Shown one piece after another: positions 21,848-33,193 of a DNA stretch of 64,000 bases. This DNA comes from Zanthoxylum bungeanum (taxonomy: Eukaryota; Streptophyta; Magnoliopsida; Sapindales; Rutaceae). Position 1 is the first letter of the stretch; each line of letters begins with the position of its first letter. The translations under genes were made by a program, and so were the position numbers. Below the pieces are notes generated by a model. That model saw only the letters and a list, made by a program, of their open reading frames with translations, did no database searches and was not told where the DNA came from. The stretch spans positions 54,875 to 118,874 of the forward strand of contig SKCR01037628.1 in the NCBI GenBank assembly GCA_019454045.1, read 5' to 3'.

Positions 21848-23669
21848 GCATTTGTTTGAATCCAAACACAAACCAATTTAGACCCCCACTATGAAATGTC
21901 TCATGAAAAATTCTAGTTCACCCAAAGGTGGTCAAGTGATTCTAGAATGGTAGCCATAGCTCTAAGCTTTAGTCTAGAGTCCAAACTCTTACTAATTGTT
22001 TCATGTCCAACATAAACATGTTTGACCCAATCACAAGTATATTGTGTTTATACTTCCAAAGCATCATAACACAATTCATTAGCCTAATTTCAACTTTATG
22101 CTATGTAATCATGCATCAAATACATAATTCATCAATATATGTCTCATTAATGAAAACTCACTAACGAAGAAACATAGCTTAGGAGAAAATCAAATTTATC
22201 TAGCAAGCTTGATCCAATCTACTTCTCCTTTGTTGAAATGGTTGAAGAACTTCCAAGGATTAGCAAGCTTGACTCCAAGATCCAATCTTGATTTCAATGC
22301 TAGCAAGCTTCACTCCAAGATCCAATCTTGATTCTCCTTGTTAAAATGTTGTAAATATCTTCCAAAGTTTCTCTAAACACCTCTCATTCTTAGGTTAACT
22401 TCTCCAAAAATTGCTTGTATTAGCTTTCTTAAGCTTAATTAAAACCTTGCTCAAGCTTGCTATTTATAGCAAAACTTAGGCAATTTTTAATTAACAAAAG
22501 TTCTAATCAACTTTTATGTGGACTTAATCTAATTTGTCCAAATATGTATACTTAGGTGTGACTAATCTTCATTGTCTACCACTTTGATTTAATCCAATTA
22601 AATCAAGACAAGGATTAGGAAATGGATTAGTTAAATATTTGCCACTTTGATTTAATCCAATTAAATCAAGCCAAATACACATATAATTACATACTTGCAA
22701 TTACCATAATATCATTAAATGGTAGAGATAATTATAAAATTACGACAAAGCCCTTATGTAAATATTGAATTAATCCAATTAGGTCAAAATAAATAATCAA
22801 TGTTATCTAATAATATTTGATTATCTCAGTTGATATGATAATATCGAATATTATCTTTTATTAAAATTAATTGGCTACTCAAGTGCTCAACGAGTACACT
22901 TCATATTATGACTCTCTAAGTTCATACACGTTCGTCATATAAGTCTAGCTAATATATAAGAAATTCAGTCACCTCCGAATTTGAGAAGAACACGAACGAC
23001 CTTTCTGAACTATACAAGTCGAGGTCATCACATATGTTTATCAATCCCTCCATCGTAGGCTGTCCGAGTTGTGCTTAGGAAATATATAATACACTTTCAA
23101 GTTCCACAATTCACATCTCATGTCGACATGTCTGTAATTCTTTACAACTGATGCAATCCACCCTAGGTGATCGGCTTTAGCCAAAGTCATAAGAATCGTG
23201 ACCTACTCACATGAATACCTAAACCCCTTTATGGTACATATGCCAACGGATCCTATCTTGATTCATACTTGATTAACGAGTGCATCAGTCCATACCCAAC
23301 GAATATCTAGAGGCCAGACCATGAAAGGTTTCTGACATACATGGTATCAAAGTGTGGAGGATCTCACATAAAATCAATATTATCCTATAGTAAAAAGATC
23401 ACATATGCTACTCGACTTGAGAAGATTCTTATTAACGGTGGTGTGTACTTCCAACTATTAGGATCACATATGAGTCACTCAATATTCGGTCCAACCAATA
23501 TCCACACATCTATACGAGCTTCCAAATCTCATAGTACATTGAGTTAAGCCATTAGAACTCAAATTCCAATATAGGACATATACTAGTCTTCTAGGTTATA
23601 TGAATTCGACCGTATTCCAAAACCAACGACTAGGAATATTTACTTTAAGAATAGTTTACAATAGTAATA

Positions 23670-25656
23670 TGTTGGGTTTCTACTATAGTCCCAAGATCAA
23701 TCAAGTAATGAAATCAATGTGAATACAATAAAGAAGTATGGTGAAATCATACTTACAATGATCGGATTTGCGATGCGTTGAACACAAAACTTTTTGCTCC
23801 TCCATGAAGCTCACGGCCAAGCTCAAATTTGTACTCCTAGCTTTCGGTCACCCTCAATGTGTGTGCTCCAAGCTCCAAGCTTTGTCAATGGTGATTCCAA
23901 GCTCAAGGGTTTGTTTCCCTATCACCTTTGGATGACTCTTTATGTGCTAGTATTGGAAATTTTGCCACAAAATTTCCTTGTTCCTTCTTCCAACTCTCAG
24001 CATTGAAAGGAAAATAAGAGAGAAAATGGCCCATTGGCTGAATGTGTGTGAGAGAGAGGGAGAGAATGAGTTGGTTGTAGTGTGTTTGGTTTTCCAAAAA
24101 CTAATACCAAAATTCAAATCCAAAAAGTACAAGGCAATAAAGCCTTCCAACCACCCTCATCAATCACAAGTGACTAACATCGCATCACTCAAAGTGACAA
24201 GACATCTATCACTTGAATGACTAATGATGTGACGTTTGATGTGACTTATGGGCCGCATTTGAATTCGAAATGCGAGTGGGCCCGCAAACACTCCCGGGCT
24301 CGGGTTCGCTAATTCCGAATTAACGAATTTTCCGTTGCGACGTAATTAAATCAAATTTAATTAAATAATTATGCCTAGCAAAATTACTATTCAAGTCGCT
24401 AGCGAATTAATTCTAAATTAACTCGTTCGCCCGAATTAATTCTAAATTTAATTCTGCTTCGAAATCTAATTTCGTATAATATATCGAATATATTATTTTA
24501 TCGATTAATTCCAAATTAATCGTTCTCTCTCTTAAATAATATTTTATCCCATATAAAATATCTCCGTAATTAATCCTAGATTAATTTTCTCTCTCTATTA
24601 ATTAATCCCAGATTAATAATGTGCGAGTCATACGTCATCGGTGAATCTTCGGGAAGCGACCCATGAGATCCCCGGATATGTTGGCAGTAAATCCGATCGT
24701 CGGACTATCCGAACACGTACGTACCTAGTACTACGTTTTTTACCGATTCACAAAACATGGTTGGCTTCTAGCAAAGCACCGTGCCTACCCTATTCTCCAG
24801 AAATATTCTTAAAGAAATATGTGATCTATATCAGGCGTATTATACAGCGTATTGCGATCCAGTATCGGATGTCACGTGCTAGGCCTGGGACTTGAATTGT
24901 GTCTGCCCTGTACGAAGCACATATCGGATCTCTGGTAACTAGTCTCTATAATCGGATAAAAATGACCTAGTCATAATATCCCGATAGCTGCAGCATATAA
25001 GAGCACCAGTTCCGTATCCTACGTGATCATCATCTCCACTATGACTGGAGTGATACTTCCATCTTGACATCACACCCAATACACTACGATTCTCAATATA
25101 CCCAGAAGAGGCGTACACAGAACGGTTAAAGCCTTGGACGACCAAAACCAAAGTATATTGATTGTCGCAAGTATTAGCGGTGCAAGTCTCAGGTTAAGAC
25201 CAAATACACCTACCCTGATTCGGACTTCCATAGACATATAGTCATACTACCAATGGAATTCCGAGGGGTCTATCCAGAGCGAAGCTGTTCCCGTACCATC
25301 GGTAAACACAACCTCCTATTACACTTGCATAAGTATCCAATACTTAATTATATGAGAACTATGTCGTTATGCTCCCACAATACGCACAAGTGTAATACTA
25401 GTCTATTCCTCATTATCGATGTCCAATCTCAATAATACTACGACTAGGGATGTTTTAATTATTAAACCTTCGTGGATTGATACTGTCTCATATCATCTCA
25501 ATCCGGTACTAATCATAAGGACCTTTTATCATTTATATATCTTGGTAATCCAATTACAAATGATAAAAGAGCAATTTCCTTTGTCACAGATTTAATTTGT
25601 ACAAAAATACCATAATCTGTACAAATAGTGATGCTATGGGTCATAATTGTCCAACA
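23670..25656 (-). mobile_element. 3' LTR of Copia D
   Basis: 1987 bp, starts TGTTGGG and ends CCAACA. The right half (GGACTATCCGAACACGTACG through GGGTCATAATTGTCC) is shared with the right LTR; the left half is unique to this copy. Confidence 0.85.
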
Positions 25657-28600
25657 ATCTCCCACTTGGCCTATAGCCAATCACTCAAGTGTCCTACACT
25701 TGAACTATGTACGGGTCGCTCAAACTTCTGCTGAGAAACTGCTTTCGTCAGCGGTTTTGCAAAGTTATCATCTGATGTGATTTATTGGATCATCACATTG
25801 CCACGATGTATGATCCGAAAGAATCAGATGAATAGTTGAAGTATATACTTGGATCGTTGATGAGACCATTAATTCTTTAGCCTGTGTTGTAGCCTAGCTC
25901 AGCTGCTAACAGAACTACTCCTAATCCAATTAGGATTATTAAGATCCAAATGGCTTCTATTGCTGCCTCAGCTGCAGTAATATTCCGCTTTTGTTGTTTA
26001 TTCGGTAACATTATCTTGCTTGGAAGATTTCCAGCTCACTGTTCCGTTATTCAAACTATATAGTACTGTTATTACGACTTATAGTCGTTTTTATCGGTTA
26101 GGAAACTTGCAACAATGAACCCAGTCACTTCAAGTTCTCCTTCTCCATAGCTTAAGAAAGCATCCTTAGATCATCTAAGATACTTAAGGATGTTCTTAAC
26201 ATCAATCCAGTGACTATCACTTGGATTGGCCTGATTGTGACTCCATATGCTCAAAGCATATGAGACACCAGGTCGCGTACATTTATTTCAATGTACGAGT
26301 CCTTGGAGAGTTCCAACAACCTTTAGATCTATCCCAGTACATCTTTATTCCTAGAATAAAGTTGTCTCTCCCAAGAATTCTACGGAGAATTTTCATGAAA
26401 GCCAAGCTTTCACCGATTGTATTATGGGAATATCATTTCCAAGAAATGATATGTCATCATTATATAGGACATTCATTGTCAGTGCGCTCCCACTAACCTC
26501 ATTATATATACAAGAATCATATTCGTTTTGAATTAAATCATACACCATTATGATTACATCAAAACGATATAGTTCCAAGAACGCAATGCTTGCTTCAATC
26601 CATAAATGGATCGATAACCTGCAAACCTTGTTACTTGTTTTGGTACAACAAAACCATCAGGATGTTGTAAACATCCTCCAAAAGGTTTCCGTTTAAGGAA
26701 AGCGATTTTGACATTCAACTGCCATATTTCATAAATGAAACATGCAGCATCAGCAATCATTATCCAAATGGATTTAACCATGGCAACAATTAAAAGGTTT
26801 CGTCGTAATCGACACAATGTTGATAACGATACATTTTCGCTACAAGCCTAGCTTAGTATGTTGGTATGTTGCCATTCATGTATGTCTTCCTTGAAGACTT
26901 ATATAATACCAATAGGCACAATGCCTTCCGATACATCAACCAGTGTCTAAACTTGGTTGGTTTACATGGAATCCATTTCGGACTTCATGGCAGTTTGCCA
27001 TAATAGGGAGTCGATACCTTGTATCACTTCCTCATACGTAGTCAGTTCGTGTTCCTCAATAAGATTAACATCTTTATGAGGTGAGATCAGAAACCCATAC
27101 CTCCCAGGTTGTTTTCTGACTCTCTCCAACTTACGCGGTTCTTGTGTATTCGAAGATTATGGTACAGTTTCATCCTTGATGAACTGTTTGTGTTCCATTA
27201 AGGAATCAGTGTCTGGAACAATATTACTCCAATTTTCATCAAGTTTTACTCTCCTCCCACTTACCACTGCATATAGGTATTCCTCTTAGGAAAAACGCAT
27301 GGTGAGCAACAATTACATTGTTCTCTTGTGAGTTGTATAAGTACTATACTTTGGTTACCCTAGGATAACCTACAATTAGGCACTTATCTGATTTTGGGTT
27401 CTAGTTTGGTATCATCCAAACATATGCCCAGCATTCCCAAATCTTCAGGAATGAGAAAATCTAGTTTCTTTCCTGTTCATATCTAATATGAAGTCTGTCA
27501 AATAGATTTTCATGGAACCTTATTCAAAATAAGTGTTGCACTGTTTTATGCGTATCCCCAGAAGGAAAATGGTAGCTCAGAGCGACTCGTGATTAACCTT
27601 ATCATGTCTAACAAAATTTACTTTCTCCATTCGGACACACCGCTCAATTGAGGTGTTCCGGGAGGAGTCCATATTAAAAGAATACTATACTCTTTCAAGT
27701 GATTGCGAAACTTATTGCTTAAGTATTTTCATCACAGTCCAATTGTGATGCTTTAATACTCTTGCCGATCTGTTTGTCTACTTCGTGTCGAAACTCTTTG
27801 AATTATCAAAAGTTTCTGATTCGTGTTTCAAAAGAAACACATAACCATAACGCGATGCCACATCCGTAAAGGTTACGAAGTGTTCATATCCATCTCTAGC
27901 CTAGCTAGACATGGGCCCACTTACGTCTCTATGAACGAGGGCTAACAGATCGGTGGCAATTGCACTTTTACCAAGTAAAATGTGTTTTAGGCACTTTGCC
28001 TAATAAACTAGATTCGTAGACATCATTTGAATATGCTCAAATCCATCTTAGTATCCACTCTTCAAAAGTGTGGATATACGAGTCTTGTTTAATGTGTCCC
28101 AGACAACAATGGCACAAATAAGTCTCATCTGATCAAATCAGTTTGAGCTATTTGTTTGTCATGTCATACGTTTGAGATTTATTTATATTCAAAATATAAA
28201 TACTATTATTCACATCTAATGTGTTTATCTCAATATCATCTTTATAAAATGAAACACTTTAGTGTTCTAGAATATAAAGGTATACCCGCAACGAGTTATA
28301 CTCTGATATAAAGATAATGTTTCTAGTCAAACTAGGTATATTATAACAGTTTCCTAATTAAGTACACACCCGAATGGTAGTTTCTAAATTTAGGTTTCTA
28401 CGGTTAAAACAGCGACTCTCGTCCCGTTTCCGATTCGCAGATCAATCTCAACTGAAGTCAGTATTCTGCTAATCAGCAGATTATGCACATCACTACATAT
28501 TTTTATGTACAGTACTTAGTATCAAAATCCAATTTTGAAACTAATAGTGAACATTTTTATGACAATCAAACTTAAAGCCGGAGCCTTGCCCCGCTTTCAC

Positions 28601-30112
28601 TTCCTTCATGCCTGCCTTGTCCATACGGCAGTCATGCTTCCAGTGATCCCGTTTGCCACAATTTAGGCAGAAATCTTGGGATATGTCATTTGTCTTCCTA
28701 GAAGACTGTAATGATTTTGCCTTTGCCCTTTTTAGAAGCTCTGGCTCTGCCTCCTAGAGCATAGCCATCAACTCTCAAGAGTTTACTCTTGGTTCATAAT
28801 GAACCTGCCCCAGCTTTCGGGTAGAGACTATAAGATCAAATCGTTGGTAATCTCGGCCACGTAGGTAATGCCTAGCTAACCTAGCTGATCGATGTCAGCA
28901 ATCATCTGCGACACCTAGTGCTCGACAGATGTACCCTCTGACATACTCTAAGATCTAAGAATAGGTCTATGAAGATCTTTAATTTCATCATCATGGTACA
29001 ATGATCTAATCTTTAATTTTGACGACGGAATTAAAGTGTCATTGCGGTAAGCATAAATGATTGAGCACTAAAGTTATCATTACATGAATCTTCCAAAGAT
29101 CATGTTCTACTATTTGCTCAACTCCGGGCTTAGGCCCAAGAGGTTGTTCTATCAAATAGAATAACTTCTCAGTTCCCAGGACTATCCTGAGGTTTTATTC
29201 CTAATCTGAAAATTAAATCCGTTTAATGACATTTTTACCCAGGTTTATGTTTTAAACGCTAATCTTTCATTTATCTTGATTGTTATAGTCCAACTATCCA
29301 ATCAAGGATTTCAGGTACTATTGAATATAATGATTACTATAGTCTAACTATATAATCAACTATAATTTGATTATTTAAATTCAAATATATTGATTACTAT
29401 AATCCAATTATATAATCAACTATAAATTGAAGTAGTTTGAATACAGTCCAACTGTTTAATTAAAACAACGACTAAATATTAGTCCAACTAATATATATTT
29501 ATTAATTAATGACGAAAATGATATGAGCGCGTATTGGCAAGTATCTAAACGAAATTACAAATTTAATACTTGCCTCCCACTATTTTTCGGTGAGCCTCTA
29601 ACCCTCTGTTGAGTACTCGGGAAACCTTGTTTCCTAGTGGGCTAGGATCCCGTTAAATAACACACAACCTTGACTTTGGCCAACAAGTTGTATGATATTT
29701 AACTAGGTAGACCTCTAAGATCAATTGGATCTCATCTAATTCCTAGATCCAGTAGGTGGACATCCAAATCCGAAACATATATATAATATATATGCCAATA
29801 TATCCAATATATTTTCCTAACTTTTTTTCCTCTGAATCAACTAAGCCTTGGCTATGGCACAACAAACTTAATGATTCCAGTTAAGCGTGACCCATTGACC
29901 TTGGAAATCTTCGTAATCGATGTCGATGGACAAGAAGTGATCTTGACTTTGGCCAACAAATCACAACTTGGACAAGACACCGATATGGAACAAAGCCTTC
30001 ATGATTCAAACACATCCGCGATGGACAAATGTCTTGACTTTGGCCAACAAACCAGTGCCAATCTTGGATCTTGAGAATGAATCATTTAATGGAAGGAAAA
30101 ACGTTTAATATG
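25657..30112 (-). pseudogene. Decayed gag-pol of Copia D
   Basis: Minus strand. A gag zinc knuckle, CLNCGKRDHWKHDC (CX2CX4HX4C), lies at 28628-28669. Reverse transcriptase remnants: WQLNVKIAFLKRK, QHPDGFVVPK and SIYGLKQALRSWN at about 26590-26740, then SGSALTMNVLYNDD and GNDIPIIQSVKAWLS near 26393-26490, where the usual YVDD reads YNDD. Integrase coding should lie between (about 27.0-28.3 kb); I see only scraps. Frames are short and full of stops, so no functional polyprotein remains. The region before 30112 (from about 29.5 kb) is leader sequence with repeated CTTGACTTTGGCCAACAA words at about 29670, 29942 and 30032. Confidence 0.8.
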
Positions 30113-32194
30113 TGTTGAGGGTTTTTCGCGTAATTGGCAACCAATTAATTATCTTTGTTAAGGTCTCAACATACACCCTTAAACATGCATTCTAAAAACA
30201 TAATAAGGCTCGTAAATAAATTTAATAATGATATGCGGATGGATATTTAAAATATTTTGTTCCTAAAACAAATCTCTCTCTTTCCTCTCTCCGCTAACAC
30301 AAAATTTACTTCTACCCAATTGCATAACACTTCTAAAGAAACCTCATTTACATTGAGGGGAATAGGTGAGAAGAGAAATACAAAGAATCAAGAGGTAATA
30401 GGCTGGACACGGAGGTCCAATTTAATAAATTCTAAATTTATTACAACAATTTCCAAAATTGCCCTCACCCATCTAATATCCATCCGATATACATTATTCA
30501 TACATCACATCCATGTATTCACACAAAGTATGTTATCAATCAATCTAATCCAATTAATTAATCTGAAATTAATGACCATCCAATGTTCAAACAACGATTT
30601 GATTTTGCCCAAGTCAAACTCGTTTTAAGAATAAGTACTCAAAGTACGAATTCTTGAATTATATTAAACTACAACATTAAATCCAATTTAATTTGTATTC
30701 AATACTAATTCTTTATTTAATTCCAAATTAAATAATTACACTTTATTAATGTGCATTTAGCGACTTTATTCTGAATCTAATCTTTCCAAAGCCCAATAAG
30801 GAATCAACCTTTTTGCCAAAAATCAATTTAGGCCCAATTAAAATTTTAAAGGCCCATTTTAATTATATTTGGACTTTATGGATATGGTTTTGGGCCCAAT
30901 TGGATCCAACCAATTAACCTAAACCATACTTGGCCCAACCAAGCTCATTAAGCTCAAATACAACTTTATAAGCCCAATTCCAAATTAAGCCCAATTAATT
31001 AAATTCCAAATTTCCAAATTTCACAATTAAATTAATCTAAAGTGTATAGCCATGATTAATTGACCAAATTAACATTTCCAAAATACCAATTATATAATTA
31101 ATCATGTTTATTATCATCAACACATGTCCAACATAATTGAATCAAAAAATCAATTCATTTTCCATGCTTCAACTCACGGTAATTAGGGTTTTCATGTTCA
31201 ATTCCGAATTCAATCCAATTAAATCTGGTCGTCAGACTATCCGAACACGTACGTACCTAGTACTACGTTTTTACCGATTCACAAGACATGGTTGGCTTCT
31301 AGCAAAGCACCGTGCCTACCCAATTCTCCAGAAATATTCTTAAAGGAATATGTGATCTATATTAGACGTAGTATACATCGTATTACGTATTGCGATACAG
31401 TATCATATGTCACGTGCTAGGTCTGGGACTGGAATTGTGTCTGCCCTGTACGAAGCACATATCGAATCTCTGGTAACTAGTCTCTATAATAGGATAAACA
31501 TGACCTAGTCATAATATCCCGATAGCTGCAGCATATAAGAGCACCAGTTCCGTATCCTACGTGATCATCATCTCCACTATGACTGGAGTGATACTTCCAT
31601 CTTGACATCACACCCAATACTCTACGATTCTCAATATACCCAGAAGAGGCTTACACAGAACCGGTTAAAGCCCTGGACGACCAAAACCAAAGTATATTGA
31701 TTGTCGCAAGTATTAGCGGTGCAAATCTCAGGTTAAGACCAAATACACCTACCCTGATTCGGACTTCCATAGACACATAGTCATACTACCAATGGAATTC
31801 TGAGGGGTCTATCCAGAGTGAAGCTGTTCCCGGACCATCGGTAAACACAACCTCCTATTACACTTGCATAAGTATCCAATACTTAAATATATGAGAACTA
31901 TGCCGTTATGCTCCCACAACACGCACAAGTGTAATACTAGTCTATTCCGCATTATCAATGTCCAATCTCGATAATACTACGACTAGGGATGTTTTAATGA
32001 TTAAACCTTCGTGGATTGATACTGTCTCATATCATCTCAATCTGGTACTAATCATAAGGACCTTTTATCATTTATATTCTTGGTAATCCAATTACAAATG
32101 ATAAAAGAGTAATTTCCTTTGTCACATAGTTAATTTGTACAACAACACCTTGATCTGTACAAATAGTGATGATATGGGTCATAATTGTCCAACA
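30113..32194 (-). mobile_element. 5' LTR of Copia D, chimeric relative to the 3' LTR
   Basis: About 2082 bp if the TGTTGAGGG start is right. From 31218 to 32194 it closely follows the 3' LTR. From 30113 to 31217 it holds different sequence rich in AAGCCCAATT-type words. The left boundary is inferred from the TGTTG...CAACA end rule, without a primer-binding site to confirm it. Confidence 0.6.
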
Positions 32195-32570
32195 TAATAC
32201 TTATCACAATGTCGGACCACCTACTGTCCAATATTACTTCAAGACTATTCTAAGGTCGATGTCATTCTTAGCATATTTATACATCAATCTAATATGCATA
32301 ATGACAATACCATTAATATGGTATGATATAATAAAATGTACAATGCGGATTGGCGTTCCAAATACCAACTCCAAAAGAGAGCTACTGCCTATGAGCGCTG
32401 GAATTTCATTTTCTCTGTTCCGGAGTTTTCGAACTCCGATTTAGTCCCCATTTTTTCCTACGGATTCGTAACGAAATATAGAATTTTATAAAATAATTTA
32501 AAAATACTTAGACCCACTTACAATGCATGAGACACTGATCTGCCCTATGAGTCCCACATCTGCCCCAACA

Positions 32571-33193
32571 ATTGGATCAGCACAATGACTTAAGTCATAA
32601 TCAATCTCATTTAAATATACTTCATAATCAGATGGAACATCAGACCGCCTTACCCTGGTTGACCTTCTTAATGGAACCTCTGCAGCTATATCCTGTAATG
32701 GAAAAACCTCGTTTACCTGTATGGGTTCCTCCTCCATAACTGAATTAGTCGCACGTGTAGGTTCCAATGTCTCAGACTGTATGGGTATAGGTATATGAAA
32801 AATTATTGTTTATTATCCTTGATTTAAGATTTCTATATGATTATCTTTATCAGCCACATCAAATTCCCAGAACTTAGATGTTTTTGATTCTATAATCCTG
32901 GAACCCTATTCTCTACAGTAGAATCTGTAGCCTTTAGAATGATTGTGGTATCCTATAAAATACAATGAGTAGATTTGGTTTGCAACTTACCTTCAGTTGG
33001 ATTATAAAGGCGTACTTCTGAGGGACATCCCCAAACACAGATGTGACTTATCCTAGGTTTCCTACTAGACTATATTTCAAAAGGAGTTCTAGAAATAGAC
33101 TTACTTCGAACTCTATTGAAGATGTATAAGGCTGTTTTAATTGCCTCACCCCAAAGGAAGTCTATAAGATTAGTTCTAGACATCATACCTATT
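32571..33193 (-). pseudogene. Copia G: integrase C-terminus and linker before reverse transcriptase
   Basis: Minus strand from 33193. SRTNLIDFLWGEAIKTALYI, FNRVRSKSISRTPFE, HICVWGCPSEVRLYNP are the end of a Copia integrase. Then comes the linker EVPLRRSTRVRRSDVPSDYE, VYLNEIDYDL near 32580-32690, the RRSTR block that precedes Copia reverse transcriptase. It is cut by F at its start and by LTR B at its end, and contains several in-frame stops. Confidence 0.88.

Larger units (their letters stand above)
23670..32194 (-). mobile_element. Full-length Copia 'D' with unequal LTRs, TSD TAATA
   Basis: Inserted in LTR C with TAATA on both sides (23665-23669 and 32195-32199). The left (3') LTR is 23670-25656, TGTTGGGTTTC...TTGTCCAACA. 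The polypurine tract AAGTGGGAGAT (minus) follows at 25657-25668. The right (5') LTR ends at the same TTGTCCAACA (32194) and probably begins TGTTGAGGG at 30113. The LTRs match closely over only ~975 bp (24686-25656 and 31218-32194). The other ~1 kb of each is unrelated by eye. No tRNA-Met primer site was seen left of 30113. The element is about 8.5 kb and all of its coding is broken. Confidence 0.85.
21292..32376 (-). mobile_element. Solo LTR 'C', inverted, inside B; TSD GAGAG; split by D
   Basis: Own sequence is 21292-23669 plus 32200-32376. It runs opposite to A and B: TGTTGGAGCAGTTATGGAACCC is the reverse of the A/B end, and the right end reads CGTTCCAAATACCAACTCCA, the reverse of their start. 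Flanks are GAGAG at 21287-21291 and at 32377-32381. The final bases are CCAAAA rather than CCAACA. The two halves join exactly when D and one TAATA are removed: ATAGTTTACAATAG continues into CTTATCACAATGTCGG. It contains an (AT)n run at 21805-21847. It is a solo LTR with no internal region. Confidence 0.9.
18880..32570 (+). mobile_element. Solo LTR 'B', split by C and D; TSD ATTGA/ATTGG
   Basis: Own sequence is 18880-21286/21291 plus 32382-32570. It begins TGTTGGAGTTGG and ends CTGCCCCAACA. Flanks are ATTGA (18875-18879) and ATTGG (32571-32575), one mismatch. It is colinear with A over its whole length: GACTATAGGATA, GACATGAGATGTGTG, TTTTGCTATAAAAGGCAAGC with a TATA box near 20329, and the CGGAGTTTTCGAACTCCGAT block at 32415. 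The tail after 32382 is the part of B missing before 21292. It lies between the integrase and reverse transcriptase coding of G. Confidence 0.9.

Noticed and set aside
24978..25260. Duplicate gene shared with 31.5-31.8 kb
   Set aside because: The identical-looking blocks are the shared half of Copia D's two LTRs; the short frames in them are not conserved as protein.
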